Positions 1-6,855 of a stretch of DNA of 9,472 bases are shown here, one piece after another; the first letter of the stretch is position 1, and every line of letters starts with the position of its first letter. The stretch comes from JBCCTX01 sp964468435 (GTDB taxonomy: Bacteria; Bacteroidota; Bacteroidia; J057). The stretch covers positions 1 through 9,472 of the forward strand of contig CAYXVE010000097.1 of assembly GCA_964468435.1 (NCBI GenBank), given 5' to 3'. A program made the translations under genes and the position numbers. Below the pieces are notes generated by a model. It was given only the letters and a program-made list of their open reading frames with translations, was not told the origin of the DNA and ran no database searches.

Positions 1-45
1 AAATATGATAATAAATATACGAACTAGCAACCCCTCGGACAAGCA

Positions 46-654
46 TTAATCCCACCAACCTCGGTTTTCACGGAGTCTGTTATTGAATTCCCCAAACTTC
101 AATACCAGACTGCCTGTAAAACTGTCAAATTCATTACCCTCATAAGGTTTGGTATCTACGTCTTTCACCCAGCGGTATCCTCCGGTAGCAGCAATCTTGA
201 AAAACCGGGTCACGTTAAGTTCTATCCCTAGTTCGGGCGTTAGGGTAAAGATGCGGTCCTCAAAGTCGTAATCTGAGAAGTCATTATCCAATCCAAATAG
301 CAAGACTCCCCAACCGGCACGGAAATTGGCAGTCATGTGTATGAGCTCCGAGGGCATCAGATCAAAGCCCGTCCATATTCCTCCATGTGCGAGGGTCACG
401 TCATACTCATCTGCATCAATATCCTGCAAAATGTCATGTGTACTCCCCATTGCATAACCTCCAATGAAAAAGTGCTCTATCATGATGGCACCGCCACCTC
501 CAACAGATACACCAAAGCTTCCATCCAGATCAGAAAATTCTACAATAGGTGCCCCAAAGGCTCCTACACGTATACCCCGGTTCAACAGGGTTTCCTGCGA
601 CATCAACAGGCCACAGGCAGAAATTCCCATAATGAGTAAAAGTAGTTTTTTCAT
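46..654 (-). CDS. Putative exported outer-membrane beta-barrel protein (202 aa)
   Basis: The protein starts with a Lys-Lys n-region and a Leu/Ile-rich core, and the likely signal peptidase I site follows the SQ at about residue 20. The rest alternates short hydrophobic/aromatic strands with Gly- and Asp-rich turns (a GGGG run near residue 53, a GGYRWVKD segment near 158) and ends in aromatic residues (WWD), as in small Bacteroidota outer-membrane beta-barrel proteins. I infer an 8- to 10-strand barrel in the outer membrane; no enzymatic motif is visible. One ambiguity is that residues 11-14 (ISAC) fit a lipobox, so a lipoprotein is possible. I favour ordinary export because the residues after that Cys are still hydrophobic. 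It lies 155 bp downstream of the YbjQ-family gene on the same strand. Ligand or role is unknown. Confidence 0.7.
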   Translation of the reverse strand: MKKLLLLIMGISACGLLMSQETLLNRGIRVGAFGAPIVEFSDLDGSFGVSVGGGGAIMIEHFFIGGYAMGSTHDILQDIDADEYDVTLAHGGIWTGFDLMPSELIHMTANFRAGWGVLLFGLDNDFSDYDFEDRIFTLTPELGIELNVTRFFKIAATGGYRWVKDVDTKPYEGNEFDSFTGSLVLKFGEFNNRLRENRGWWD

Positions 655-809
655 AATATGAGATGTTGAAATGGTTTGAAAAGTATATTGAGTTTTACGG
701 AAGGAGCAAATTTTACGTTTACGGGATCATTCCTGTTATCTTCGCTTTGACCACCCCTAAACGAGGGTTCATTTTTGATCTGCAGCGTATCCTACCTCAA
801 GGATGGCCG

Positions 810-1136
810 TCAATCAATCATAACGGCAGTGCCACTGGCACTTACCATAAGCATTCCTCCATTTTGTCCGATGTTGATCGTTTCATAGTCCAGGTCTACA
901 CCGATGATTGCATTTCCCCCAAGCCCTTGAGCTTGTTGTACCATCTCTTCAATCGCAATATCCTTAGCTTCTCTGAGTGCACGCTCGTAAGACCCAGACC
1001 TGCCCCCTATGATGTCTCTTATACCGGCAAAAATATCCCTGAAAACATTGGCACCGACGATCGCCTCTCCGGTTACCAGTCCCAGATATTCCTGTATCAC
1101 GTTTCCTTCAATATGATGTGTAGTTGTAATGAGCAT
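810..1136 (-). CDS. YbjQ/UPF0145-family protein (108 aa)
   Basis: The length of 108 aa and the whole sequence match the YbjQ (UPF0145, 'putative heavy-metal-binding') family. It opens with a TTxxxxG-like strand, has the conserved block GEAIVGANVFRDIFAGIRDIIGGRSGSYE at about residues 23-51 (key residues G-N-x-F-R-D and GGRSxxYE), continues with a helix ending in the Q-x-LGGNAIIGVDLDYE stretch, and closes with a strand ending in GTAV. Family members are small cytosolic proteins that assemble into rings; their molecular role is not established and the metal-binding label is weak. The ATG start fits the family N-terminus exactly. It lies downstream of the 100-aa helical gene on the same strand, with a 92-bp gap containing a hairpin, and has no Shine-Dalgarno sequence. 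Confidence 0.9.
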   Translation of the reverse strand: MLITTTHHIEGNVIQEYLGLVTGEAIVGANVFRDIFAGIRDIIGGRSGSYERALREAKDIAIEEMVQQAQGLGGNAIIGVDLDYETINIGQNGGMLMVSASGTAVMID

Positions 1137-1183
1137 GGGTTTGTTGGATTACTGTATAGTATCATGATAGTTATGTGATATTT

Positions 1184-1212
1184 AGAGGAAGTCATCTTTC
1201 GAGACTTCCTCT
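1184..1212 (-). terminator. Perfect 10-bp hairpin between two minus-strand genes
   Basis: AGAGGAAGTC (1184-1193) and GACTTCCTCT (1203-1212) are perfectly complementary around a 9-base loop. It sits just past the stop of the helical gene at 1229-1531 and before the YbjQ-family start. Read on the minus strand, the stem is followed by AAATATC rather than a T-tract; on the plus strand it is followed by a T-rich TGTTTCTT. It may therefore be an attenuator or RNA-stability element between the two minus-strand genes, or a block to antisense transcription, rather than a classical terminator for the minus-strand genes. Confidence 0.5.
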
Positions 1213-1228
1213 TGTTTCTTGCACTTAA

Positions 1229-1531
1229 CTAGCTTTTGAACGCCTCATAATTGGCTTTCAACAGTGCTATCTGCGATTCGATCAGATTGGCCAGTGCATC
1301 TTTTACTTCCTGAGATGCCTTCTCTTTACGGACTTTCAACAAAGCAGCCTGAAGCAGCTGCACGGTTACTTCAAACGATTTACTAAGTGCATTGATGACT
1401 CCTTCATCACCAGCTACTGCCAATACCTCTACGGTAGCTCTTTCTGCTACTTGCCTGAGTTCCATAATCTCCTTGGAAGAGACTTTACCATCCTGATAGA
1501 TTTCATCGAGAAGTTGAGCTAATTTTTCCAT
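1229..1531 (-). CDS. Small all-helical cytosolic protein of unknown function (100 aa)
   Basis: I do not recognise this gene. The product has no signal peptide and no membrane segment. It is almost entirely helix-forming: MEKLAQLLDEIYQDGKV, then SSKEIMELRQVAE, an Ala/Val-rich middle, and a Leu/Ala-rich amphipathic C-terminal half (about residues 50-98) with Lys and Glu spaced for a coiled coil or helical bundle. The N-terminal DEIYxDGKVSxxE pattern faintly resembles the first helices of TerB-like or EF-hand-like proteins, but this is too weak to name a family. It is the first gene of a same-strand series with the YbjQ-family gene and could share a transcript with it. Codon use looks normal and the reading frame is clean, so it is probably a real gene. 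Confidence 0.75.
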   Translation of the reverse strand: MEKLAQLLDEIYQDGKVSSKEIMELRQVAERATVEVLAVAGDEGVINALSKSFEVTVQLLQAALLKVRKEKASQEVKDALANLIESQIALLKANYEAFKS

Positions 1532-1662
1532 ACAAGCGGAATTTTTGATTGTTTTGACTGAGAATAAAATAAGTGATCCGGCAAATTGTACCTTTTCTTC
1601 TAAGGTAATAATTAATCCCTATCTCTTTCTCATTCTGTCAACCAATAACGTATTAAAATGAC

Positions 1663-1734
1663 AATTACCAGTGAATGAAAGACATACCTCTTTATGAGCA
1701 AGGTCATATGCTCCCCATACTTTGTCTGGTAATT
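1663..1734. repeat. 9-bp perfect inverted repeat upstream of the stress-protein gene
   Basis: AATTACCAG (1663-1671) is the exact reverse complement of CTGGTAATT (1726-1734), with 54 bases between. A shorter GAGCA/TGCTC pair (1696-1700, 1709-1713) lies inside. The element is 45 bp before the ATG of the universal stress protein gene. It could be a structured 5' leader or a pair of half-sites for a regulator; the sequence alone does not decide, and chance is possible in AT-rich DNA. Confidence 0.35.
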
Positions 1735-1778
1735 TTATCTGAATCGAAAACACACAAATACCTTGCAAAGCATGGATT

Positions 1779-2678
1779 ATGAAAAAGATATTGTTACCAA
1801 TCGATCTGAATGGAAATGCAAAAAAAGTGTGTAACTATGCACTTCAATTGGCTGAAGAACTACGGGCTCATGTACATTTGCTCCATATCTGCAACGAAAA
1901 GCCTGCAGCCGATCTTCCCAGTTTTACACGAGCCCAAAAACTGTTGGCAGTAGGGGTAGCCACCCAAACAAACCCTCAGGCTGAGAGAAAACTTCAGCAA
2001 ATCAGACAATCGATTCTGGATGAAAACTGGAACATCCCCGGAATTTCAATTGAGATCGTCCACGGGAAAACAGAAGAGGAAATCATTTACGCCAGTCACC
2101 GGATTCAACCTGATCTCATCGCCATGGGAACCCGTGGAAAGAGCAAGGTTTATAAAACATTTTTTGGAAGTGCTACAGCCTATGTGATCGAGAAAGCTAA
2201 TATTCCCGTGCTATCATTCCCGGTAGACATAACGTACAAAGGCATAAAAAATATCCTCTATGCTTCCAGCTTCGATGAGGCAGATCACATCTCGCTGGAG
2301 AGGTTGTATAAGCTCACTGCCCATCTCAATCCCAGAATTTACGTGGTTCATATCGTAAAAGCTCCTTCGGCATGTACCCAAAGCCTGCAGGATTATCTTT
2401 GCCACAAGTTGCAACAGCATATCTCTTCCCGCTTTCCCTTGTCAAACTTCGTCGTGAATGTACTATGTACATCCAATCACCAGGAAGCGCTTTCACAAGC
2501 GATTCATGAACATGAAATTCAGCTTTTGGTGACTACAACGAGAAAGCGCAGTGTAGACCAACACCTGAATGATCCAAGTTTTACCCGGTATATGCTTTAC
2601 AATATGCAGGTGCCTTTGTTGTCTTTTCACAATACTGAATACAATTTACTACCTGATTTTTATGAAGATTATTATTGA
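1779..2678 (+). CDS. Tandem-domain universal stress protein (UspA family, 299 aa)
   Basis: Two Usp domains are fused (about residues 1-148 and 154-285). Domain 1 begins with the family hallmark KKILLPIDL and carries the full ATP-binding signature G-x2-G-x9-G-S (G117, G120, G130, S131), ending in the usual IPVLSFP strand. Domain 2 repeats the fold (KNILYASSF at the start, VPLLSF at the end), but its ATP loop is degenerate (TTTRKRS, no Gly triad), so only domain 1 should bind nucleotide. The protein is cytosolic. Family members respond to stress or redox state, but the target is not predictable. The ATG at 1779 is chosen because it gives the canonical N-terminus; an ATG at 1772 is in another frame and soon stops. 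It is followed after 19 bp by an exported beta-lactamase-fold gene, so co-transcription is likely. Confidence 0.9.
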   Translation: MKKILLPIDLNGNAKKVCNYALQLAEELRAHVHLLHICNEKPAADLPSFTRAQKLLAVGVATQTNPQAERKLQQIRQSILDENWNIPGISIEIVHGKTEEEIIYASHRIQPDLIAMGTRGKSKVYKTFFGSATAYVIEKANIPVLSFPVDITYKGIKNILYASSFDEADHISLERLYKLTAHLNPRIYVVHIVKAPSACTQSLQDYLCHKLQQHISSRFPLSNFVVNVLCTSNHQEALSQAIHEHEIQLLVTTTRKRSVDQHLNDPSFTRYMLYNMQVPLLSFHNTEYNLLPDFYEDYY

Positions 2679-2697
2679 TACCCGACGAAATCATACT

Positions 2698-3969
2698 ATG
2701 AACCTCAGAAATACTATTATTATCTACTTGATGCTCACAACCGTGATGATGGTACCGGCCACGGCCCAGGTATCTGTGCCGGCACTGCATGCTACTATAC
2801 ACCAGTACATGAACCAGCGTAGTGTACCGGGAATGGCCATGGGATTTGTAACCCCCAATGAGGAGGGGTTGTATACCTATGGATATGCCGATAAAGCTCA
2901 AACCAGAAGAATTGGTGAAAAAACAATGTTTGAGCTGGGAGAAGTGTCTGCAACATTTACTACGGCCATGATGATCGATATGTATTTCGAAGACGAGATC
3001 AATATCTATCATCCACTCCAGTTTTTTGTACCTCCTTATGTGGAAGTACCTTGCTTTGAACAGATTGTTTGCCGTGTAGAACGTCCAGGTGAATTACAGG
3101 TTCCTCCCAATGTCGAAGGTGTACCCCTACTGGGAGGTGTCAGTTGCTATGCCGAGGTAGATACGCCTGTAATTCCGATTACCTTCTGCAGGCTGGCGAC
3201 TCATCATGCTGGATTGCCCTCTTATCCTGAAAAGCTCTACAAGTATCATTTGAGTTCCCGCAAAAATAAAGACCACTTTTTCCCGGAACAGACTACAACC
3301 GAAGATCTTTATCAGATATTCATGTCTCAGGAACTTATGACCAGACCAGGTACCCAGTATCACTACTCCAATCTGGGTACGGCAGTTCTGGGGCATATCC
3401 TGGCCTATCAGAAGCAGATCACATATGGTCAATTGCTGGAAAAACGTATCAGTAATCCACTTGGCCTGCTCAATACAGTAGTCAGTTTGGGACAAAAGGA
3501 GGTTCCACTTATGGCAACCGGCTATAATCTGAGAGGAAAGGCTGTAGAGCCCAGAACCTGGGAGGGATTTGCCCCGGCTATGGGGATCAAGAGCACTCCT
3601 GAAGATATGATGATCTATCTGGAAGCCAACGCGGGTGTACTACAGGCACAACCCCTGGTTGCAGCATTTGACGAGTGCCATGTACCTCATGGTCTCATAC
3701 AGGATAAACACTGGAAAGATCTTCGCACGGGTTATGGTTGGTTTGTAATGCCCCTGAATAGAGGAAAAACCTACAGGATTTGGGCTGAAGGTTCTACAGA
3801 AGGATTTTCTTCCTTTATCGGCATTGTTCCCGAAACCCAGACAGGTGTATTTCTCATGTCCAATTCACCACAGAATCTACGCAAACTGGGCTTCGAACTG
3901 ATGGAACTGATAGAGCAAACTGCACAGACTGACAGAATCGAATGGCGCGAAGCACAGCTGAACCGATAG
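2698..3969 (+). CDS. Exported class C beta-lactamase-fold (PF00144-type) protein lacking the catalytic Ser/Lys
   Basis: The 423-aa product has an Ile/Leu-rich signal peptide cut near ATAQ (residue 24), so it acts in the periplasm or outside. Fold landmarks of the beta-lactamase/serine hydrolase family are in order: RSVPGMAMG (41-49), FELGEVSATFTTAMM (78-92), THHAGLP (168-174), YSN (223-225), GIKSTPEDMM (296-305), and WAEGSTEGFSS (362-372). The nucleophile motif, normally SxxK as in AmpC FELGSVSKTFT, reads EVSA here: Glu82 and Ala85. The third motif, HTG or KTG in relatives, reads AEG (363-365). Only the Tyr-x-Asn motif is kept. A roughly 45-residue insertion (115-160) before THHAGLP carries Cys119, Cys125 and Cys150, with Cys164 just after, and could form disulfides. 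Hydrolase activity by the usual mechanism is unlikely; I infer a binding or scaffold role. The ATG at 2698 starts the signal peptide; an in-frame ATG at 2662 overlaps the upstream gene and is less likely. Confidence 0.85.
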   Translation: MNLRNTIIIYLMLTTVMMVPATAQVSVPALHATIHQYMNQRSVPGMAMGFVTPNEEGLYTYGYADKAQTRRIGEKTMFELGEVSATFTTAMMIDMYFEDEINIYHPLQFFVPPYVEVPCFEQIVCRVERPGELQVPPNVEGVPLLGGVSCYAEVDTPVIPITFCRLATHHAGLPSYPEKLYKYHLSSRKNKDHFFPEQTTTEDLYQIFMSQELMTRPGTQYHYSNLGTAVLGHILAYQKQITYGQLLEKRISNPLGLLNTVVSLGQKEVPLMATGYNLRGKAVEPRTWEGFAPAMGIKSTPEDMMIYLEANAGVLQAQPLVAAFDECHVPHGLIQDKHWKDLRTGYGWFVMPLNRGKTYRIWAEGSTEGFSSFIGIVPETQTGVFLMSNSPQNLRKLGFELMELIEQTAQTDRIEWREAQLNR

Positions 3970-3970
3970 G

Positions 3971-4888
3971 CTATGTTTGAGTGAGTGTTCGAAACGTATC
4001 CTCCAGGGTGTACACATATTGCTGAAGAGTAAGTATCACATGCTTCTGCTTTACAGATTCGTGAAAGATCTGAGGCCTGATATCGGTATCTGATGTGGTT
4101 TTGATCTCAAATTCTCTGGGAGACAGTGAGACGGTCTCTATTACTCCTTCTAATGACTCAATAGCCCTAACATCAAATCCCGGTTGCTCAAACTCTACTG
4201 TTATCAATGCCTCCCGTAACAGTGAGCTAGACATATCTTGCACTACTGCATCAGCCACCGTCTTTCCTTCATGAATGATGATAATTCTATCTGCAATAGA
4301 CTCTACCTCAGGAAGTATATGAGAAGAAAAAATGATACTCTTCTCACGGCCGAGATTTCTAATCAAGTTACGGATATCTACAATCTGATTGGGATCTAAT
4401 CCTGTAGTGGGCTCGTCGAGGATTAATACAGCGGGGTCATGCAGGAGTGCCTGAGCGAGTCCCACACGCTGCCGGTATCCTTTGGATAGTTGATATATCC
4501 TTTTATGTTGCTCCCTCTCCAGTCCCGTCATTTCAATGATTTCAACTATACGCTTTTTGCGCTCCTGGACAGGAATTTGATGAACTCTGCACATCATCAT
4601 TAAAAATTCTTTGACATACATATCCAGATACAAGGGATTGTGTTCGGGAAGATATCCGATCTGCTTGCGTATCATCAAAGTGTCATCGTAGATGTTGTAA
4701 TGATCCAGCGTAATAGTACCCGTTGTGGGAAGCAAATAACCGCTGATCATTTTCATAGTTGTAGTTTTTCCTGCGCCATTAGGACCCAGAAACCCCAATA
4801 TTTCGCCTTTTTTCAGGGAAAAAGACAGATCTTTTACCGCAGCTTGCGCGCCGTAATACTTTGATACCTGTTTGACCTCTACTGGCAT
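3971..4888 (-). CDS. gldA: GldA-type ABC transporter ATP-binding protein (gliding motility, 305 aa)
   Basis: This is an ABC ATPase with all motifs intact: Walker A GPNGAGKT (35-42), Q-loop region IGYLPEHNPLY (78-88), signature LSKGYRQR (134-141), Walker B LILDEP (155-160), D-loop GLDPNQ, and H-loop SSH (His190). The PEHNPLY and LSKGYRQR variants and the N-terminal VEVKQVSKYYG are typical of GldA. In Flavobacterium, GldA works with the membrane proteins GldF and GldG and is needed for gliding. The C-terminal about 90 residues form the extra domain seen in this family. No permease gene is adjacent, which is common because gldA is often unlinked from gldFG. A related multidrug or Nos-type ABC ATPase is the alternative name. 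Its stop lies 1 bp from the stop of the convergent beta-lactamase-fold gene. Confidence 0.8.
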   Translation of the reverse strand: MPVEVKQVSKYYGAQAAVKDLSFSLKKGEILGFLGPNGAGKTTTMKMISGYLLPTTGTITLDHYNIYDDTLMIRKQIGYLPEHNPLYLDMYVKEFLMMMCRVHQIPVQERKKRIVEIIEMTGLEREQHKRIYQLSKGYRQRVGLAQALLHDPAVLILDEPTTGLDPNQIVDIRNLIRNLGREKSIIFSSHILPEVESIADRIIIIHEGKTVADAVVQDMSSSLLREALITVEFEQPGFDVRAIESLEGVIETVSLSPREFEIKTTSDTDIRPQIFHESVKQKHVILTLQQYVYTLEDTFRTLTQT

Positions 4889-4923
4889 ATCATTTTCTCA
4901 ATCGTAAATGAATTCAAAAATAT

Positions 4924-4931
4924 CAAATATA
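4924..4931 (-). promoter_or_regulatory. Candidate Bacteroidota -7 box for gldA
   Basis: The minus strand reads TATATTTG, an exact match to the TAnnTTTG -7 consensus of Bacteroidota promoters, 35 bases upstream of the gldA ATG. This would give a short leader of about 30 nt. No clear TTG -33 element sits at the usual distance, so this is only a candidate. Confidence 0.4.
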
Positions 4932-5151
4932 CCCTTAACATAGCATACGTAAATTCTCCCCATTCTGGTTATCCAGTAAGGATCATAAGGGGATTTGTTC
5001 ATAGTATGGTTTTATTCCGTATTTTTATTATAATAATTCGATTTCGTACAATATGGAATATCTCCAATCGGTTATTCTCATTGAAAATCTCTTTGGTTGC
5101 TGATTTCCAGCTATATACTATTTATTCCAATACACCTAATATTCAAACGAA

Positions 5152-5484
5152 GTGCTAATCATTCTGGAAAGACTGGAAAAGGTATTCGAAAGCAGAATCC
5201 GCCTGGGTATCATGCTTTTGTTAATGATTCACCATAAAATGGATTTCGTTACCCTTAGAAAAACCCTGTCATCTTCTTTCAATAAAAACATCACAGATGG
5301 CAACCTTGCCAGCCACCTGAAAATGCTCCATAATCTCGAATATATTGATGAGGATAAAAAATACGTCAATCGCAGACATCACACTGTATATCTGGCAAAT
5401 GAAAAAGGGAAAACGGCTATCAGTGAGTATCTTAACACGATGAAAGAGATCATTGAAAATGTTGAAGAACGAACGACTGCTTGA
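5152..5484 (+). CDS. Small winged-helix transcriptional regulator (about 110 aa, GTG start)
   Basis: The product is a stand-alone winged-helix DNA-binding domain of the PF13601/MarR-like short type. A first helix (LERLEKVFESRIRLGIMLLLM) is followed by the HTH (VTLRKTL, then DGNLASHLKMLHNLEYI at about 48-64, the recognition helix) and a basic wing (RRHHTVYLANEKGK). A C-terminal helix probably dimerises. Proteins of this kind in Bacteroidota are about 95-110 aa, so it is full length. The GTG at 5152 is preferred: an in-frame stop lies at 5137 and the next in-frame ATG would cut into the first helix. The gene is divergent from gldA with 263 bp between. I cannot tell its targets or effector; control of itself or of gldA is only a guess. 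Confidence 0.8.
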   Translation: MLIILERLEKVFESRIRLGIMLLLMIHHKMDFVTLRKTLSSSFNKNITDGNLASHLKMLHNLEYIDEDKKYVNRRHHTVYLANEKGKTAISEYLNTMKEIIENVEERTTA

Positions 5485-5575
5485 AACCCATAGGCTAAAG
5501 TAAAGATTTGATGACCCTCCGGATGTAACAAATTCGGTTACAAAATAGGTTAATTGAGCTGTTGAGAAAAAGGTT

Positions 5576-5619
5576 AAAAAAAAACTGACGGGGCTACCAC
5601 CTTGTGATGCCCCGTACAG
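5576..5619 (-). terminator. Strong intrinsic terminator without an obvious gene in front
   Basis: On the minus strand a stem pairs ACGGGGC with GCCCCGT (5588-5594 with 5609-5615). It is extended inside by an ATCAC/GTGGT pairing with one bulged A and outside by CTG/CAG. The stem is followed by nine Ts (5576-5584). On the plus strand there is no T-tract, so the direction is clear. The nearest minus-strand gene upstream, the gldN-like gene, already has its own terminator 240 bp earlier. Confidence 0.75.
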
Positions 5620-5687
5620 CTAAGCGCCAACTTGGATTCATATAAAAGAACAACACACCAGGATTAAAGCAAGCTTGTTCCGTTATA
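5577..5687 (-). ncRNA. Candidate small RNA ending at the orphan terminator
   Basis: This is an inference from the orphan terminator. On the minus strand a -7-like box CATATTTG (5694-5701, one mismatch to TAnnTTTG) stands about 115 nt before the T-tract, so a transcript of roughly 110 nt starting near 5687 would be expected. There is no open reading frame of note in it. It does not look like tRNA, tmRNA, 6S or SRP RNA to me. Read-through from the gldN-like gene, with this as a back-up terminator, is the main alternative. Confidence 0.3.
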
Positions 5688-5857
5688 CATTAGCAAATAT
5701 GGATAAAAACATGATTCGATGCGAAACGTTTTTAGCCATATTCTTACCAGCATGGATATTTTTACCATAGGCCTTATTTTTATGATTATTTATTTTCTAA
5801 TATAAAAAAACAACGCTTAAATAATTCGTTTTGGGTTAAATACATTTGAACATAAAA

Positions 5858-5886
5858 AAAAGAAGTCGCGTATAGCGACTTCTTTT
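5858..5886 (-). terminator. Intrinsic terminator of the gldN-like gene
   Basis: AGAAGTCGC (5861-5869) and GCGACTTCT (5875-5883) form a perfect 9-bp stem around a 5-base loop, extendable to 12 bp with flanking A/T pairs. Minus-strand reading gives a run of eight Ts after the stem. It lies about 90 bp past the stop of the gldN-like gene. The shorter TTTT on the plus side makes it partly bidirectional. Confidence 0.85.
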
Positions 5887-5976
5887 GTACTCAATTCAAA
5901 TCAAACTATTTTCTTAACCATTTTAGCAAATAATCTGACAGATCAGGCAAATATCTTTCGGACCTAATACGATCTG

Positions 5977-6852
5977 TTAGTAGCTCCAGAGGTGATGCTC
6001 AAACTCCACGAGTTCCTGCTTGCGGCGAATAGCTTCATGAAGTGTCCTCACAGGTTCATTTCCTACGTGTATCACCAGACTATTAAACATTCTAAGTGCC
6101 ATAGCTTCTTTCATGCTACGTGCGTGAGCATCATTGAATCTATTGTAGCATTGGGTATTTCCAAGCTGGGGTTTTACATCCTCCCACTTAAATCTGGCCA
6201 GCACCCTTTCTGGAAGGATACCTGCTGGATCTACCCATATAATTTCAAAGAAGGCAATCCTTTGTACCATTTCAGACTGACCTTTGTCAAATATCCAGTC
6301 TTCTACCATATGAATTACCTGCTCGTATGGATAATAGTCTATTTTATTCTCTTCCATAGCTACCTGTTCAGCACTAGCAGGCTCTACATCCTCAAAAGGC
6401 CACTCGTCTTCCTCCCGGACTACAGACGAGTCAGCAAAAGGATCACTGTAATCAAAATCATCTGCTTCAAACTCGTTGTTGCTCTCGTCGAAATTGTCGG
6501 TACCCTGAACATCCTGGTCAAATTCCATCATTCTCGACCGAAGTGCTGTATAATCCAGCTCTTCATCCCAGGAATCGGGATGGAAGGCCACATATTTGCC
6601 TTGCTTGACACCATTGATGAGGGATACAACTATTCCGTTCGTCTCGGTAAATTTTCCTTCTTCACCCCCATAAAACGATGCAGCATGTCTTACTAAAGGC
6701 TGGTTGACTTTTTCTATTAGGCTAATCCGGTTGACAACACGCTTACGCCAGAAATGATCTGACTCACGTATCTTTCTTTCCTGTGCTATTGACTGAGATG
6801 ACAATAGGCAACTACCGAAGATTAACCCAAGAACAAGAATTTTTTTTCTCAT
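5977..6852 (-). CDS. gldN: GldN/PorN-family type IX secretion/gliding protein, stand-alone copy (291 aa)
   Basis: The product has a signal peptide (cut after SIAQ, about residue 24) and is therefore periplasmic. The N-terminal block FWRKRVVNRISLIEKVNQPL (34-53) matches the GldN/PorN hallmark Kr-V-W-R-x-Ixx-x-EKxN. The C-terminal half keeps the family pattern: EDWIFDK (184-190), a hydrophobic strand run, a PVLxKF-like segment, and MALRMFNSLVI (251-261) close to the R-x-FNS-x-I motif. GldN forms, with GldK, the outer-membrane-associated ring of the type IX secretion and gliding machine. An acidic, Asp/Glu/Phe-rich low-complexity stretch at about 108-168 separates the two halves and is unusual. 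No gldK, gldL or gldM gene is beside it; it is divergent from prmC (68 bp gap), so it may be a paralogue rather than the core gldN. The symbol follows the family, not proven function. Confidence 0.75.
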   Translation of the reverse strand: MRKKILVLGLIFGSCLLSSQSIAQERKIRESDHFWRKRVVNRISLIEKVNQPLVRHAASFYGGEEGKFTETNGIVVSLINGVKQGKYVAFHPDSWDEELDYTALRSRMMEFDQDVQGTDNFDESNNEFEADDFDYSDPFADSSVVREEDEWPFEDVEPASAEQVAMEENKIDYYPYEQVIHMVEDWIFDKGQSEMVQRIAFFEIIWVDPAGILPERVLARFKWEDVKPQLGNTQCYNRFNDAHARSMKEAMALRMFNSLVIHVGNEPVRTLHEAIRRKQELVEFEHHLWSY

Positions 6853-6855
6853 TGC

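Larger units (their letters stand above)
5485..5976. other. Gene-free spacer with two minus-strand terminators
   Basis: I find no convincing coding region in these 490 bases. The spacer is AT-rich, holds one GC-rich hairpin with a nine-base T-tract (5576-5619, minus sense) and one hairpin that ends the gldN-like gene (5858-5886). Between them lies about 240 bp without an ORF, which may hold a small RNA read on the minus strand. Confidence 0.6.

Noticed and set aside
663..1178. 171-codon plus-strand ORF
   Set aside because: It lies opposite the well-matched YbjQ-family gene, has no recognisable domain, and its residue make-up looks like antisense translation.
2569..2697. N-terminal extension of the beta-lactamase-fold gene
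   Set aside because: It overlaps the end of the universal stress gene and would bury the clear signal peptide that begins at 2698.
5992..6696. 234-codon plus-strand ORF
   Set aside because: It is the antisense shadow of the gldN-like gene, which has a signal peptide and family motifs; the shadow is Ile/Phe/His-rich without a domain.
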